Below, piece after piece: positions 15,764 to 23,577 of a stretch of DNA of 64,000 nt. The stretch covers positions 5,301 to 69,300 of the forward strand of contig JBCDCB010000007.1 in assembly GCA_039182735.1 (NCBI GenBank). Direction: 5' to 3'. Source of the stretch: JBCDCB01 sp039182735. Its GTDB lineage: Bacteria > Planctomycetota > Phycisphaerae > Phycisphaerales > UBA1924. Both the position numbers and the translations under genes were made by a program. Each line of letters opens with the position of its first letter. Positions within the stretch are counted from its first letter, which is position 1. The notes beneath the pieces are model-generated. The model did not search any database. It was given only the letters and a program-made list of their open reading frames with translations, and was not told the origin of the DNA.

Positions 15764-17383
15764 CTACATCTGCCGATCGAGCAGCCGGTACTGCACGGCC
15801 TCTGCAACGTGCCCCGCGTCGATCACCTCCTTTCCGTCGAGATCAGCCACCGTGCGCGCAACGCGTCGGATCTTGTCGTACGCCCGTGCACTGAGCCCGA
15901 GTTCCGCGATCGCCTGCCCGAGCAGGGCCATCGCGGTCTCGTCGAGCTGCGCGACGCCGTCGAGTTGCTTGCCGCTCAAGCGGGCGTTCGAACGATCGCC
16001 CTGCCGGACCAACTGCCGTTCACGCGCGCCGAGCACACGTTCGCGCATCTGGTCCGTGCTCGTGCCGGTGGGTTTGCCTGAAAGTTCTTTCCAGGGGACC
16101 GCCGGTACTTCGACATGGATGTCGATGCGATCGATGAGCGGCGCCGACAGCTTAGAGAGGTACCGCCCCATCTCGCGGCGCCCGTTCGTGCCGTCGGGGA
16201 GCGTGCCGCGCTGGGTGGGGTTCATCGCTGCGATCAGCATGAACTCCGCGGGGAAGCGCACGGTTCCGTGCGCGCGCGAGATAGTGACCGCGCCGTCTTC
16301 CAGCGGCTGACGCAGCGTCTCGAGCACGCTGCGCGGGAACTCCGGCAGCTCATCCAAGAACAGCACACCGTGGTGCGCGAGCGAGATCTCGCCGGGCTTC
16401 GGCACCACGCCGCCACCGATGATCGACGCGGGCGATGCGGTGTGGTGCGGCGCGCGCACGGGCCGGCGCACGACCAGGTGTGCATCTTCGTCGTGGCTCC
16501 CACCGTTGATGCCGGGCTTGCCCGCGGACGAGTAGATCCGCGTCGCAGCGATCGCCTCGCGCGCGCTCATCGGCGGCAGGATCCCGGGCAACGCCTTGGC
16601 CATCATCGACTTGCCCGTCCCAGGCGGGCCCAACATGATGAGGTTGTGCTCGCCGGCGGCTGCAACCGTGATCGCGCGCTTCACCGCCTCCTGCCCGCGC
16701 ACTTCCGCGAAGTCGATCTCCGCGCTCAGCGTTCCGATCATCCGTTCGAGATCCACCGGCTGGTGCGGCTCGATCGGGATACCCCCCGTGAGCAGCCCCA
16801 CGGCCTCAGCGAGGGTCCCGACGCCGATCGCCTCGATCCCTTCGACAATCGCCGCTTCGCGCGCGTTCGCCTGCGGCACGACCACGCCGCGCAGCCCGAG
16901 TTCCTTCGCGAGCGCCGCCATCGCGAGCGCACCACGAATAGGTCGGATCCTGCCATCCAGTGCCAACTCACCCGCGAAGAGAAACCGTCGCGGATCGAGC
17001 GGTTCGATCGGCGCATCGAGTTCCTCCTCCGGGCCGTCTTCGGTCCAGCCGGCACCCGCTCCGATGGGCGCCGGCTCTTCGACCCGATTCGGGACGATCA
17101 CCCCCGCCGCGACCAGCACCCCGATCGCGATGGGCAGGTCGTAGACCGGCCCCTCCTTGCGCACGTCCGCCGGCGCGAGGTTGATCGTCAGCTTGCCGGG
17201 CGGGAAGGGGTACCCGGTGTTCCCGGCGGCGGAGCGGACCCGATCGAGCGACTCCTTCACCGCGGCGTCGGGGAGCCCGACCAGCCGCGCCTCGTTGAGC
17301 CCGCGATCGTCGAGGTCGATCTCGATCTCGCAGACCGTTGCGTCGATGCCCTGCAGGATGAAGCTCTGAACGCGTGATAACAT
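15764..17383 (-). CDS. comM: Mg-chelatase-like AAA+ ATPase, ComM/YifB family
   Basis: This is a hexameric AAA+ helicase-like protein. In proteobacteria ComM promotes branch migration during natural transformation. The 539 residues show the N-terminal ChlI/Lon-protease-like domain (about 20-200), the AAA+ core with Walker A LGPPGTGKSMMAKALPG (near 255), Walker B VLFLDELPEF (near 343), sensor region MNPTQRG, and the C-terminal Mg-chelatase domain. The ATG at 17383 was chosen because the extension upstream is short and AT-rich. A -35/-10 pair with 17-bp spacing ends six bases before it, so the mRNA may be leaderless. No other competence genes are nearby, apart from the pseudopilins further along. 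Confidence 0.92.
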   Translation of the reverse strand: MLSRVQSFILQGIDATVCEIEIDLDDRGLNEARLVGLPDAAVKESLDRVRSAAGNTGYPFPPGKLTINLAPADVRKEGPVYDLPIAIGVLVAAGVIVPNRVEEPAPIGAGAGWTEDGPEEELDAPIEPLDPRRFLFAGELALDGRIRPIRGALAMAALAKELGLRGVVVPQANAREAAIVEGIEAIGVGTLAEAVGLLTGGIPIEPHQPVDLERMIGTLSAEIDFAEVRGQEAVKRAITVAAAGEHNLIMLGPPGTGKSMMAKALPGILPPMSAREAIAATRIYSSAGKPGINGGSHDEDAHLVVRRPVRAPHHTASPASIIGGGVVPKPGEISLAHHGVLFLDELPEFPRSVLETLRQPLEDGAVTISRAHGTVRFPAEFMLIAAMNPTQRGTLPDGTNGRREMGRYLSKLSAPLIDRIDIHVEVPAVPWKELSGKPTGTSTDQMRERVLGARERQLVRQGDRSNARLSGKQLDGVAQLDETAMALLGQAIAELGLSARAYDKIRRVARTVADLDGKEVIDAGHVAEAVQYRLLDRQM

Positions 17384-17389
17384 GCCATA

Positions 17390-17418
17390 CGAATACCGCA
17401 CACATGTACCAAACACAA
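17390..17418 (-). promoter_or_regulatory. Promoter of comM (TTGTGT - 17 bp - TATTCG)
   Basis: On the minus strand TTGTGT (17413-17418) and TATTCG (17390-17395) are 17 bp apart, and the -10 box ends six bases before the comM ATG. It lies in an AT-richer patch between two divergent genes. This is one of the few leaderless-type promoters here with a recognisable -35. Confidence 0.5.
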
Positions 17419-17466
17419 CCCTGTATTCGGTTTATTTTTGGATTCTCCGTAAAGCCTCCGCACGGC

Positions 17467-17472
17467 TACGCT
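17467..17472 (+). promoter_or_regulatory. -10 element (TACGCT) of the truncated haemoglobin gene
   Basis: TACGCT ends seven bases before the ATG at 17480 with no ribosome binding site in the spacer (tgcagcc), so a leaderless or nearly leaderless mRNA is expected. No convincing -35 is seen. Confidence 0.45.
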
Positions 17473-17479
17473 TGCAGCC

Positions 17480-17878
17480 ATGCAGCCCACCACGCACGGC
17501 TTCGGGCCGGAAAACCTCCCCTACGACGCGATCGGCGGCGAATCCGCGGTCCGCGCTCTGGTGGACGCCTTCTACGACGAAATGGGCGCGAACTTCCCAC
17601 GCCTCCGCGGCATCCACCCGGACGACGACGCCGAGTCGCGCGACAAGCTCTTTGAGTTCCTCTCGGGGTGGCTCGGCGGGCCGCCGCTCTACATCCAGAA
17701 GCACGGGCACCCGCGCCTGCGGATGCGTCACGCCCCCTTCCCGATCGACCAGCAGCAGGTAGACGACTGGCTCGCCTGCATGGGCATCGCCATGGACAAA
17801 CAGGGAATCGACGGACCCCTCCGCGTCTTCCTCGATGAACGCTTTGCGCACACCGCCAACTTCATGCGGAACGCGTAA
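17480..17878 (+). CDS. Group II truncated haemoglobin (GlbO/YjbI type), 132 aa
   Basis: This is a haem-binding 2-on-2 globin, likely involved in O2, NO or redox chemistry. The length and motifs fit group II: IGGESAVRALVDAFYDEM (helix B with Tyr 32), FLSGWLGGPPLYIQKHGHPRLRMRH around residues 60-84, the proximal His 84 followed by APFPI, and Trp 97 at the conserved G8 position. The cytoplasmic protein has no signal peptide. It is monocistronic between comM (divergent) and lepA (25 bases downstream, with its own -10 box). The assignment to a globin is firm. The ligand is not deducible. Confidence 0.92.
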   Translation: MQPTTHGFGPENLPYDAIGGESAVRALVDAFYDEMGANFPRLRGIHPDDDAESRDKLFEFLSGWLGGPPLYIQKHGHPRLRMRHAPFPIDQQQVDDWLACMGIAMDKQGIDGPLRVFLDERFAHTANFMRNA

Positions 17879-17888
17879 ATGCCGAGCA

Positions 17889-17894
17889 TATGAT
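17889..17894 (+). promoter_or_regulatory. -10 element (TATGAT) of lepA
   Basis: TATGAT lies nine bases before the lepA ATG at 17904, inside the 25-base gap after the haemoglobin gene. The mRNA would carry a leader of about three bases at most, too short for a ribosome binding site. Confidence 0.5.
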
Positions 17895-17903
17895 CCGCCG
17901 CCC

Positions 17904-19712
17904 ATGCAGATCCGCAACTTCTCCATCATCGCGCACATCGACCACGGCAAGTCCACGCTCGCCGATCGATTGCTCCAGTCCACCCACGCCGTGAACGATC
18001 GTGAACGTCGCGAGCAGTTCCTCGACAACATGGACCTCGAGCGCGAGCGCGGCATCACGATCAAGGCGTCCGCCGTCACCGTGAAGCACGTCTACAACGG
18101 CGAGGAGTTCATGCTGAACTTCATCGACACGCCGGGGCACGTGGACTTCTCGTACGAAGTCAGCCGAGCGCTCACCGCGTGCGAGGGCGCCGTGCTCGTG
18201 GTCGATTCCACGCAGGGCGTCGAGGCGCAGACCGTCGCCAACACGTACCTCGCGATGGAGAACGAGCTCGAGATCATCACCGTCATCAACAAGATCGACC
18301 TGCCCGCGGCCCAGCCCGAGGTCGTCGCGATGGAGATCGAGCAGGTGCTCGGCTTCCCCGCGGAAGACGCCATCACCTGCTCCGCCAAGACCGGCCAGGG
18401 CATCCAGGAACTGCTCGACGCGATCTGCGAACAGCTCCCCGCGCCGCGCCAACAGGTGACCAGCAAGGCCCGCGCACTCATCTTCGACTCCCACTACGAC
18501 GACTACCGCGGCGTCGTCGTCTACATCCGAATGTTCGACGGCTCGCTCAAGCACGGCGACCGCGTCCGCATGATGGGCACCGGACGCGTCTACACCATCA
18601 CCGAGCTCGGTAAGTACACGCCGCACGCCACCAAGGTGAAAGAGATCGGCCCGGGCGAGACCGGCTACCTCATCGCCTCCATCAAAACCCTCCAAGACGT
18701 CCGCGTCGGCGACACCGTGACCAGCGACCTCGACCCCGCCGCCGATCCGCTGCCCGGCTACGAAGAGCCGCGCCAAATGGTCTTCTGCGACTTCTTCCCC
18801 GCCACGACCGAAGACGGCAAGGGCACCGACTTCGAAGACCTCCGCGAGGCCATGAGCAAGCTCGCGCTCAACGACGCATCCTTCACCTACGAACCCGTCC
18901 ACTCCGATGCGCTCGGCTTCGGATTCCGCTGCGGCTTCCTCGGCCTGCTCCACATGGACATCATCCAGGAGCGACTCGAACGCGAGGGCGGCGCGCAGGT
19001 CATCCAGACCGCGCCCACCGTCACCTACCAGCTGCTCACCAACGCCAACGAAGTCGTCGAGATCCACAACCCCGCCGACCTCCCCGACCCCTCGCAGTGG
19101 AAAGAGCTCCGCGAGCCCATCGTCCGTATCGAGGTCATCGTCCCCACCGAGTTCGTCGGCGAGATCATGAACCTCTGCCTCAACCGGCGCGGCGAGTTCA
19201 AGAGCCAGACCGCGCTCTCCGAATCACGCCAGATGCTCACGTGGGAACTCCCCATGGCCGAGATCATCTACGACTTCTACGACAAGCTGAAGTCCTCCAC
19301 CCGCGGCTACGCCACGATGGACTACGAGATTGTCGGCTTCCGCAACGAACGACTCGCCAAGGTGGACATCCTCATCAACGGCAAGCCCGTCGAAGCGCTC
19401 TCGTTCATCAGCCACCGCGACACCGCCGACAAGCGCGGGCGCTCGCTCCTCGTGCGACTGAAGAAAGAGATCCCGCGCCACCAGTTCGAGATCCCCCTCC
19501 AGTGCGCCATCGGCGGCAAGATCATCGCACGCGAATCCATCAAGGGCGTGCGCAAGAACGTCACCGCCAAGTGCTACGGCGGCGACGTGTCGCGCAAGCG
19601 CAAACTGCTCGAGAAGCAGAAGGCCGGCAAGAAGCGCATGAAGAACGTCGGCAACGTCGAGATCCCGCAGGAAGCCTTCATGGCCGTGCTGGATGCGGGT
19701 GAAGAGGGGTAG
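17904..19712 (+). CDS. lepA: Elongation factor 4 (back-translocase GTPase)
   Basis: This ribosome-associated GTPase remobilises stalled or mis-translocated ribosomes. The 602 residues match the family length. G1 AHIDHGKST (residues 9-17), G3 DTPGHVDF and G4 NKIDLP are intact, followed by the EF-G-like domains and the C-terminal LepA-specific domain (VRKNVTAKCYGGDVSRKRKL, KQKAGKKRMKNVG). The start MQIRNFSIIAHIDHGK fits other LepA proteins. Its start lies 25 bases after the globin stop, but it has its own TATGAT hexamer. Confidence 0.97.
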   Translation: MQIRNFSIIAHIDHGKSTLADRLLQSTHAVNDRERREQFLDNMDLERERGITIKASAVTVKHVYNGEEFMLNFIDTPGHVDFSYEVSRALTACEGAVLVVDSTQGVEAQTVANTYLAMENELEIITVINKIDLPAAQPEVVAMEIEQVLGFPAEDAITCSAKTGQGIQELLDAICEQLPAPRQQVTSKARALIFDSHYDDYRGVVVYIRMFDGSLKHGDRVRMMGTGRVYTITELGKYTPHATKVKEIGPGETGYLIASIKTLQDVRVGDTVTSDLDPAADPLPGYEEPRQMVFCDFFPATTEDGKGTDFEDLREAMSKLALNDASFTYEPVHSDALGFGFRCGFLGLLHMDIIQERLEREGGAQVIQTAPTVTYQLLTNANEVVEIHNPADLPDPSQWKELREPIVRIEVIVPTEFVGEIMNLCLNRRGEFKSQTALSESRQMLTWELPMAEIIYDFYDKLKSSTRGYATMDYEIVGFRNERLAKVDILINGKPVEALSFISHRDTADKRGRSLLVRLKKEIPRHQFEIPLQCAIGGKIIARESIKGVRKNVTAKCYGGDVSRKRKLLEKQKAGKKRMKNVGNVEIPQEAFMAVLDAGEEG

Positions 19713-19743
19713 CGCAGGCAACTTTCCAACCGGAGTCGTACAC

Positions 19744-20262
19744 ATGCGATCGGATGATTCGACGGTTCAACGACTCGGTACTCGTGCGATACTCCGATCG
19801 ATTCCCGCGTTCATACTCGGCGCGATCGTCATGCTTACGCTGCAGAACAGCCCATCCGCGCAAGCACATCAAGAAGACGAGTACTACGACGGAAGTCATC
19901 TCACTTGGATTTCTGAAGAGGAAGTGTTCGCACGAAATGGGTGGCTCACGGATGGTGAGTATCCCGATGGATCACCTCGTGTCCGAACGCTGTACAAAGA
20001 CGGGGTGCCCCTCATGACAGAGTGGTATCAGCCCAACAACGTCGTTGCGATGAAAGCGGATTACGGCCCAGAGGGCGGCTACGGACACGTCTTTCGATTC
20101 GACACGCAAGGAAGACTGCTTGAGGTCGGCGAGAGTCACGGTCGGTTCATGCACGGATTCAACATCCATCTCGCCGAACCCGCAGAGGTCTTAGCCATCT
20201 CGGAGTACGAGCACGGTGCCTTGAAGAATCGGATCATGCTGAAAGAGCTACCCGAAGAGTAA
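19744..20262 (+). CDS. Hypothetical secreted or anchored protein, 172 aa, low GC
   Basis: The family is not recognised. An N-terminal hydrophobic segment (about residues 15-35, SIPAFILGAIVMLTLQNSPSAQA) looks like a signal peptide with a cleavable AQA. The mature part is Tyr/Glu-rich with motifs such as GWLTDGEYPDGSPRVRTLYKDGVPLM and MKADYGPEGGYGHVFRF, suggesting short beta-strand repeats (MORN-like or toxin-antidote 'YD'-like, not assignable). Base composition drops to about 50 percent GC, unlike both neighbours, and no clear ribosome binding site is seen. The orphan gene probably arrived by transfer. It is convergent with the gene at 20266, with a gap of three bases. Confidence 0.6.
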   Translation: MRSDDSTVQRLGTRAILRSIPAFILGAIVMLTLQNSPSAQAHQEDEYYDGSHLTWISEEEVFARNGWLTDGEYPDGSPRVRTLYKDGVPLMTEWYQPNNVVAMKADYGPEGGYGHVFRFDTQGRLLEVGESHGRFMHGFNIHLAEPAEVLAISEYEHGALKNRIMLKELPEE

Positions 20263-20265
20263 ACG

Positions 20266-20796
20266 TCACTGCCCCTCCCGCCACAACACCGACAGCTCGC
20301 CGCCGCCGAAAGCGTTGTTGTAGCGCACGCCGAACGAGTGCTCGTAGCGCACATTGAGCACCGTGTACTGGTTGCCGGTGTCGCTGGTGGATTGCGTGGC
20401 GATCTCGCCGCCCGGCGATTCCACGAGGTTGAACCCGTCGCCGCGTTCGCGCGACACACTGTTGCGTTTGGGCGTCACGGCAACACCATCGATGATCAGC
20501 TGCGCACCGGCCGAGGCGCTGATCGCGTGGACCACTCCGGGCCCCTCGCTCACGAGCACCGCGTCCGGCCCCGGGCCGACGGGCGAATCGCTGTACGGGT
20601 CGCTCGCGTAGGCGATACGCCACGGCCCCTGCGCGCCGCCGAGCGCGCTGACCTGGGCGCTGAGTTCGCTCAGCGACACGCCCGTGGGCGACACGGGCCC
20701 GCTCGGCGGGTTGAGGTCCCCCGCGCTCGAAACCATGACGATCGACGCGACGCCCACGGCGCCCGCCGCGAGCCAACCGGCTTTCTCTGAACCCAT
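20266..20796 (-). CDS. Secreted protein with planctomycete PPxGPV N-terminus, 176 aa
   Basis: A signal peptide (MGSEKAGWLAAGAVGVASIVMVSSA) is followed by GDLNPPSGPVSPTGVSL, a motif recurring in planctomycete secreted proteins and matching the beta-helix protein at 1030. The rest is predicted beta-rich, ending in RYEHSFGVRYNNAFGGGELSVLWRE. It resembles short exported proteins of the phage-tail-fibre or collar-associated kind, but I cannot name a family. GGAG lies seven bases before the ATG at 20796. It reads away from the riboswitch operon, sharing its upstream region. Confidence 0.65.
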   Translation of the reverse strand: MGSEKAGWLAAGAVGVASIVMVSSAGDLNPPSGPVSPTGVSLSELSAQVSALGGAQGPWRIAYASDPYSDSPVGPGPDAVLVSEGPGVVHAISASAGAQLIIDGVAVTPKRNSVSRERGDGFNLVESPGGEIATQSTSDTGNQYTVLNVRYEHSFGVRYNNAFGGGELSVLWREGQ

Positions 20797-20975
20797 CGCT
20801 GCACTCCGAGTGTGTGTGAATCGGGCAAGTCGTTGTGCAAGCGTGCGTTCCAGAATCGGGCATGTCCATCGGGACGCGCCGGGTTCATGCGCATTCGCGC
20901 TCCCGCTTCCTCTCCCCGGTGCGCGGGGGCGAGGGAGCCAGATCGCTCCGCAATGATCGATCAGACACGTTCGCA

Positions 20976-21003
20976 TTGACGCCTGCCAGAAAGTCGGTAG
21001 TCT
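20976..21003 (+). promoter_or_regulatory. Promoter of the cobalamin-riboswitch operon (TTGACG - 16 bp - TAGTCT)
   Basis: TTGACG (20976-20981) and TAGTCT (20998-21003) are 16 bp apart, just upstream of the riboswitch, placing the transcript start near 21010. This is among the best -35/-10 pairs in the window. The 179 bases between it and the divergent gene at 20796 hold nothing else that I can identify. Confidence 0.6.
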
Positions 21004-21014
21004 TCGGAGAGCAA

Positions 21015-21210
21015 AAGGTGCCCGTGGAGAGCACGGGTGAAAAGGGAAGTGCGGTGAAATGCCGCCGCGGACGCGCCGCCGTGAAGGGTGACGTGTTCGG
21101 CTCAGCGGATCCGATGCTCGATCGAGCGTCGATCCAGCCACTGGCGTGTGGGGCAACCCCATCGCCGGGAAGGTGCAGCCGAACGCACGCCCGAAGCCGG
21201 AAGACCTGCC
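21015..21210 (+). ncRNA. Cobalamin (adenosylcobalamin-type) riboswitch
   Basis: The conserved blocks occur in the right order: GGTGCCC at the start, GAAAAGGGAAGTGCGGTGAAA (21038-21058 region), the GCCGCCGCGGACGCGCCGCC core near 21061, AGCCACTG (21136-21143), CGGGAAGG (21166-21173), and the 3' B12-box-like GAAGCCGGAAGACCTGCC ending at 21210. A GGGGCAACCCC hairpin lies between ACTG and GGGAAGG. Coenzyme B12 binding is expected to reduce expression of the downstream genes. The large peripheral elements suggest class I, but the ligand form is not certain. Confidence 0.93.
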
Positions 21211-21422
21211 TTGAGCGAACCGTGTGGCCCGCGCGTCTCGGGCGTCGGAACGGTCGTCGTGTGCGCCCCCGCACCGTCTTCCTCTCCGGCCGCATCACAG
21301 ACGCGTGACGCGAAGCTCCGCGCGCGGGCCGTTGTGCAACCGGGGGTCGTCCTGCGCGATTCAGGACGGACGCAACGTCGGCGCGCACGCTCGGCGCCGG
21401 CGAGTTCGGAAGAGAGAAACAC
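21211..21422 (+). promoter_or_regulatory. Leader between riboswitch and first gene (expression platform)
   Basis: This is 212 bases of untranslated leader. A perfect 7-bp hairpin CGTCCTG/CAGGACG spans 21348-21368, and a weaker one lies around 21270-21300. There is no T-run after any stem, so control is more likely at translation or through Rho than by intrinsic termination. AAGAGAG shortly before the GTG at 21423 is the likely ribosome binding site. Short open frames here look non-coding. Confidence 0.5.
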
Positions 21423-22469
21423 GTGATCCGTCAACTGTCCGCACTGAGCGCCTGCGCGCTCGCATCGTCCGTGTTCGCGTCAAACGGCGCGTTCAACACC
21501 TACGGCAACAGCGTCACCTCGTTCACGCTGCCGATCGAGTCCCCATCGTTCTTCCACACGGGCGATGCGCTCCCCGACGGGCGCCTCGTCACCGTCACCG
21601 GCAGCAGCGTCTTCCTCGAGTCGAGCCCCGGCTCGCGCACGTTCGACGTCGTTGCGACGTTCGATCCGAGCGAGACACCCGGCGCCGACCCATCGTTCGT
21701 GCGCGTCTCGCCCGACGGCAGCAACATCGCCGTGGGACTCGGTTTTGGTCAGGACGTCGCCGTCTTCCAGACCAGCGCGCTGGGCACGCCCGGTTCGCCC
21801 GCCGCGCTCACCAGCGGCACCGCCGCCACCTACTTCGGCGTGAATCACTTCGATGCAGAGTGGGCCAGCAACAGCGAACTGGCGATCACCTTCGGAAACT
21901 TCGGTACGCCTGCGAATGTCTCGCTCCTCGATGTCACCACGGGCACCAACCCCACGATCATCAGCAACCTGCGCGGCGCCTCCGCCGGCATCGCGTTCGA
22001 CGATCAGGGACGCCTCTTCACCGCCAACGGTTTCGACGACGGCACCGGATCCGCCACCGGGGACATCCGCGCCTTCGAAGAGACCGACTGGCGCGCCGGC
22101 GGGCTCAACTTCGAGACCGACGGGAGCTTCGTCGCCAACCTCCTCAGCGGGAACGGGCTCACCTTCGACACCTTCGGCAACCTCGCCGTGGGCGGCGGCG
22201 GGGCGATCGGGCTCGTCTCCGCCGAGTCGCTTGACGACCTGTTCGCATCCGCCGACCCCGTCAGCGGCAGCGACCTCCGCTTCATCGACCCCGAAGGCAG
22301 CGGCTCCGCGTTCTACAACGTCGGCTCCAACCCCTTCACCGGCGAGATCTACGGGATCACCAGCGACTTCTTCAGTGAATCGACATGGTTCGCCACCGTG
22401 CCCGCGCCGGCGAGCATCCTCCTGTTCGCCGCACCACTCGCGTGCGCACGGAGGCGGCGCGTTGCCTGA
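21423..22469 (+). CDS. PEP-CTERM-anchored, propeller-like secreted protein (B12-regulated), 348 aa
   Basis: This is the first gene under the cobalamin riboswitch. A signal peptide (residues 1-19, ending SVFAS) precedes repeated blade-like units of about 45 residues: DGRLVTVTGSSVFLE, SPDGSNIAVGLGFGQDVAVF, DDQGRLFTANGF, TFGNLAVGGGGAIGLV. The pattern suggests a beta-propeller. The C-terminus is a sorting signal, VPAPASILLFAAPLACARRRR, a PEP-CTERM variant with PAP in place of PEP. Surface beta-propellers (BtuG) capture B12 in Bacteroides, so a similar role is plausible but unproven. It starts with GTG at 21423 with AAGAGAG upstream. The next gene overlaps its end. Confidence 0.85.
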   Translation: MIRQLSALSACALASSVFASNGAFNTYGNSVTSFTLPIESPSFFHTGDALPDGRLVTVTGSSVFLESSPGSRTFDVVATFDPSETPGADPSFVRVSPDGSNIAVGLGFGQDVAVFQTSALGTPGSPAALTSGTAATYFGVNHFDAEWASNSELAITFGNFGTPANVSLLDVTTGTNPTIISNLRGASAGIAFDDQGRLFTANGFDDGTGSATGDIRAFEETDWRAGGLNFETDGSFVANLLSGNGLTFDTFGNLAVGGGGAIGLVSAESLDDLFASADPVSGSDLRFIDPEGSGSAFYNVGSNPFTGEIYGITSDFFSESTWFATVPAPASILLFAAPLACARRRRVA

Positions 22470-23577
22470 TCTGGCATACTACACCCCAGTTCTTCTTCTC
22501 TCGTCCGCCATCGCGACAGCGGCGGCGGGCGACTTCGCGGCGCACGTCCTCGACTACGCGCCCGCGCCCGGACAGTTCGTCAACAACACATCTTTCAACG
22601 ACCCCGCGCGAGCGCTCGGCGCACCGGTCGGCGGCGGCACGATCTCCGCCGACAACACCAGCATCGTCACGCTCGGCGGCTTCGGCGGGTCCATCACCCT
22701 CGCGTTCGACGAACCCGTCTTCGACGACCCGTGCAACCCCTTCGGACTCGACGCCATCGTCTTCGGGAACGCGTTTTGGGTTCTTGAGAATCCCCAGCGC
22801 CGGTTCGCGGAAGCCGCCACGATCGAGATCAGCCGCGACGACAACGCCAACGGGATCGCGGACGACGCGTGGTATCTCATCCGCGGCAGTTCACTCGGCG
22901 ACATGCCGATCGACGACTTCGAAACCCGCGAGTGGGACAACATCCCCGGCAACGCGCTGCCGCCGAGCAACGTCGCGTGGTTCCCGCTCGGCGCGATGAG
23001 CCCGCTGCTTACCGGCGCGTTCCGGCTCGCGGCGCTCGAGATCTCCATCCTCAATAACGGCGGGGCGATGACGGAGAACTTCTTCGGATATGGCGAACTC
23101 AGCCCGGTGCTCGTGCTCGGCGATATCGACGCCGACAACGCCGTCGAAGACCCGCTCGCCGATCCCGCCGAGTTCTACACCAACCCCGACAACCCGCGCG
23201 AAGTAGGTATCACCACGGGCAGTGGTGGTGGTGATGCCTTCGACATCGCGTGGGCCGTTGATCCGTTGACCGGTGAACGCGCGCCGATCGACGCCTTCGA
23301 CTTCATCCGTATCACGACCGCGGTGGACTTCATCGCGGGCCCGCTCGGCGAGTTGTCGGCAGAGATCGACGCCGTCAGCGACGTCCGCGCGCAACCCACG
23401 TTCTACGAGATCGACGACAAAACCGGGGTCGATCTCGAAGACCTGTACGCGTGGTTCCACGCCAACCAACGCGATCTCAACGGCGACCTGTTGATCGACG
23501 CGCAAGACACCCGCGCACTCGCGCGATGCGTGCGCGCGCACGAACCAGACGATGTGTTGCAAGGAGGCGACCCATGA
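22462..23577 (+). CDS. Secreted surface protein with dockerin-like tail (B12-regulated), 371 aa
   Basis: Second gene of the riboswitch operon. TTG at 22462 is chosen because GGAGG lies seven bases upstream. The start overlaps the previous stop by eight bases. A signal peptide (about 1-22, ending ATAAA) precedes a beta-sandwich-like domain with LGAPVGGGTISADNTSIVTLGGFGGSI and LDAIVFGNAFW, then GDAFDIAWAVDPLTGERAP and DAFDFIRITTAV. From memory, surface proteins encoded beside btuB in B12 loci of other phyla share the 'FDIAWAVD...DFIRVTT' pattern. The C-terminus carries a Ca-binding dockerin-like unit, DLNGDLLIDAQDTRALARCV. This may be the B12-binding partner of the propeller protein. Confidence 0.82.
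   Translation: MPDLAYYTPVLLLSSAIATAAAGDFAAHVLDYAPAPGQFVNNTSFNDPARALGAPVGGGTISADNTSIVTLGGFGGSITLAFDEPVFDDPCNPFGLDAIVFGNAFWVLENPQRRFAEAATIEISRDDNANGIADDAWYLIRGSSLGDMPIDDFETREWDNIPGNALPPSNVAWFPLGAMSPLLTGAFRLAALEISILNNGGAMTENFFGYGELSPVLVLGDIDADNAVEDPLADPAEFYTNPDNPREVGITTGSGGGDAFDIAWAVDPLTGERAPIDAFDFIRITTAVDFIAGPLGELSAEIDAVSDVRAQPTFYEIDDKTGVDLEDLYAWFHANQRDLNGDLLIDAQDTRALARCVRAHEPDDVLQGGDP

Noticed and set aside
20835..21308. Open frames in the region now called riboswitch and leader
   Set aside because: They cross the conserved cobalamin riboswitch blocks, lack ribosome binding sites and have no protein-like composition.
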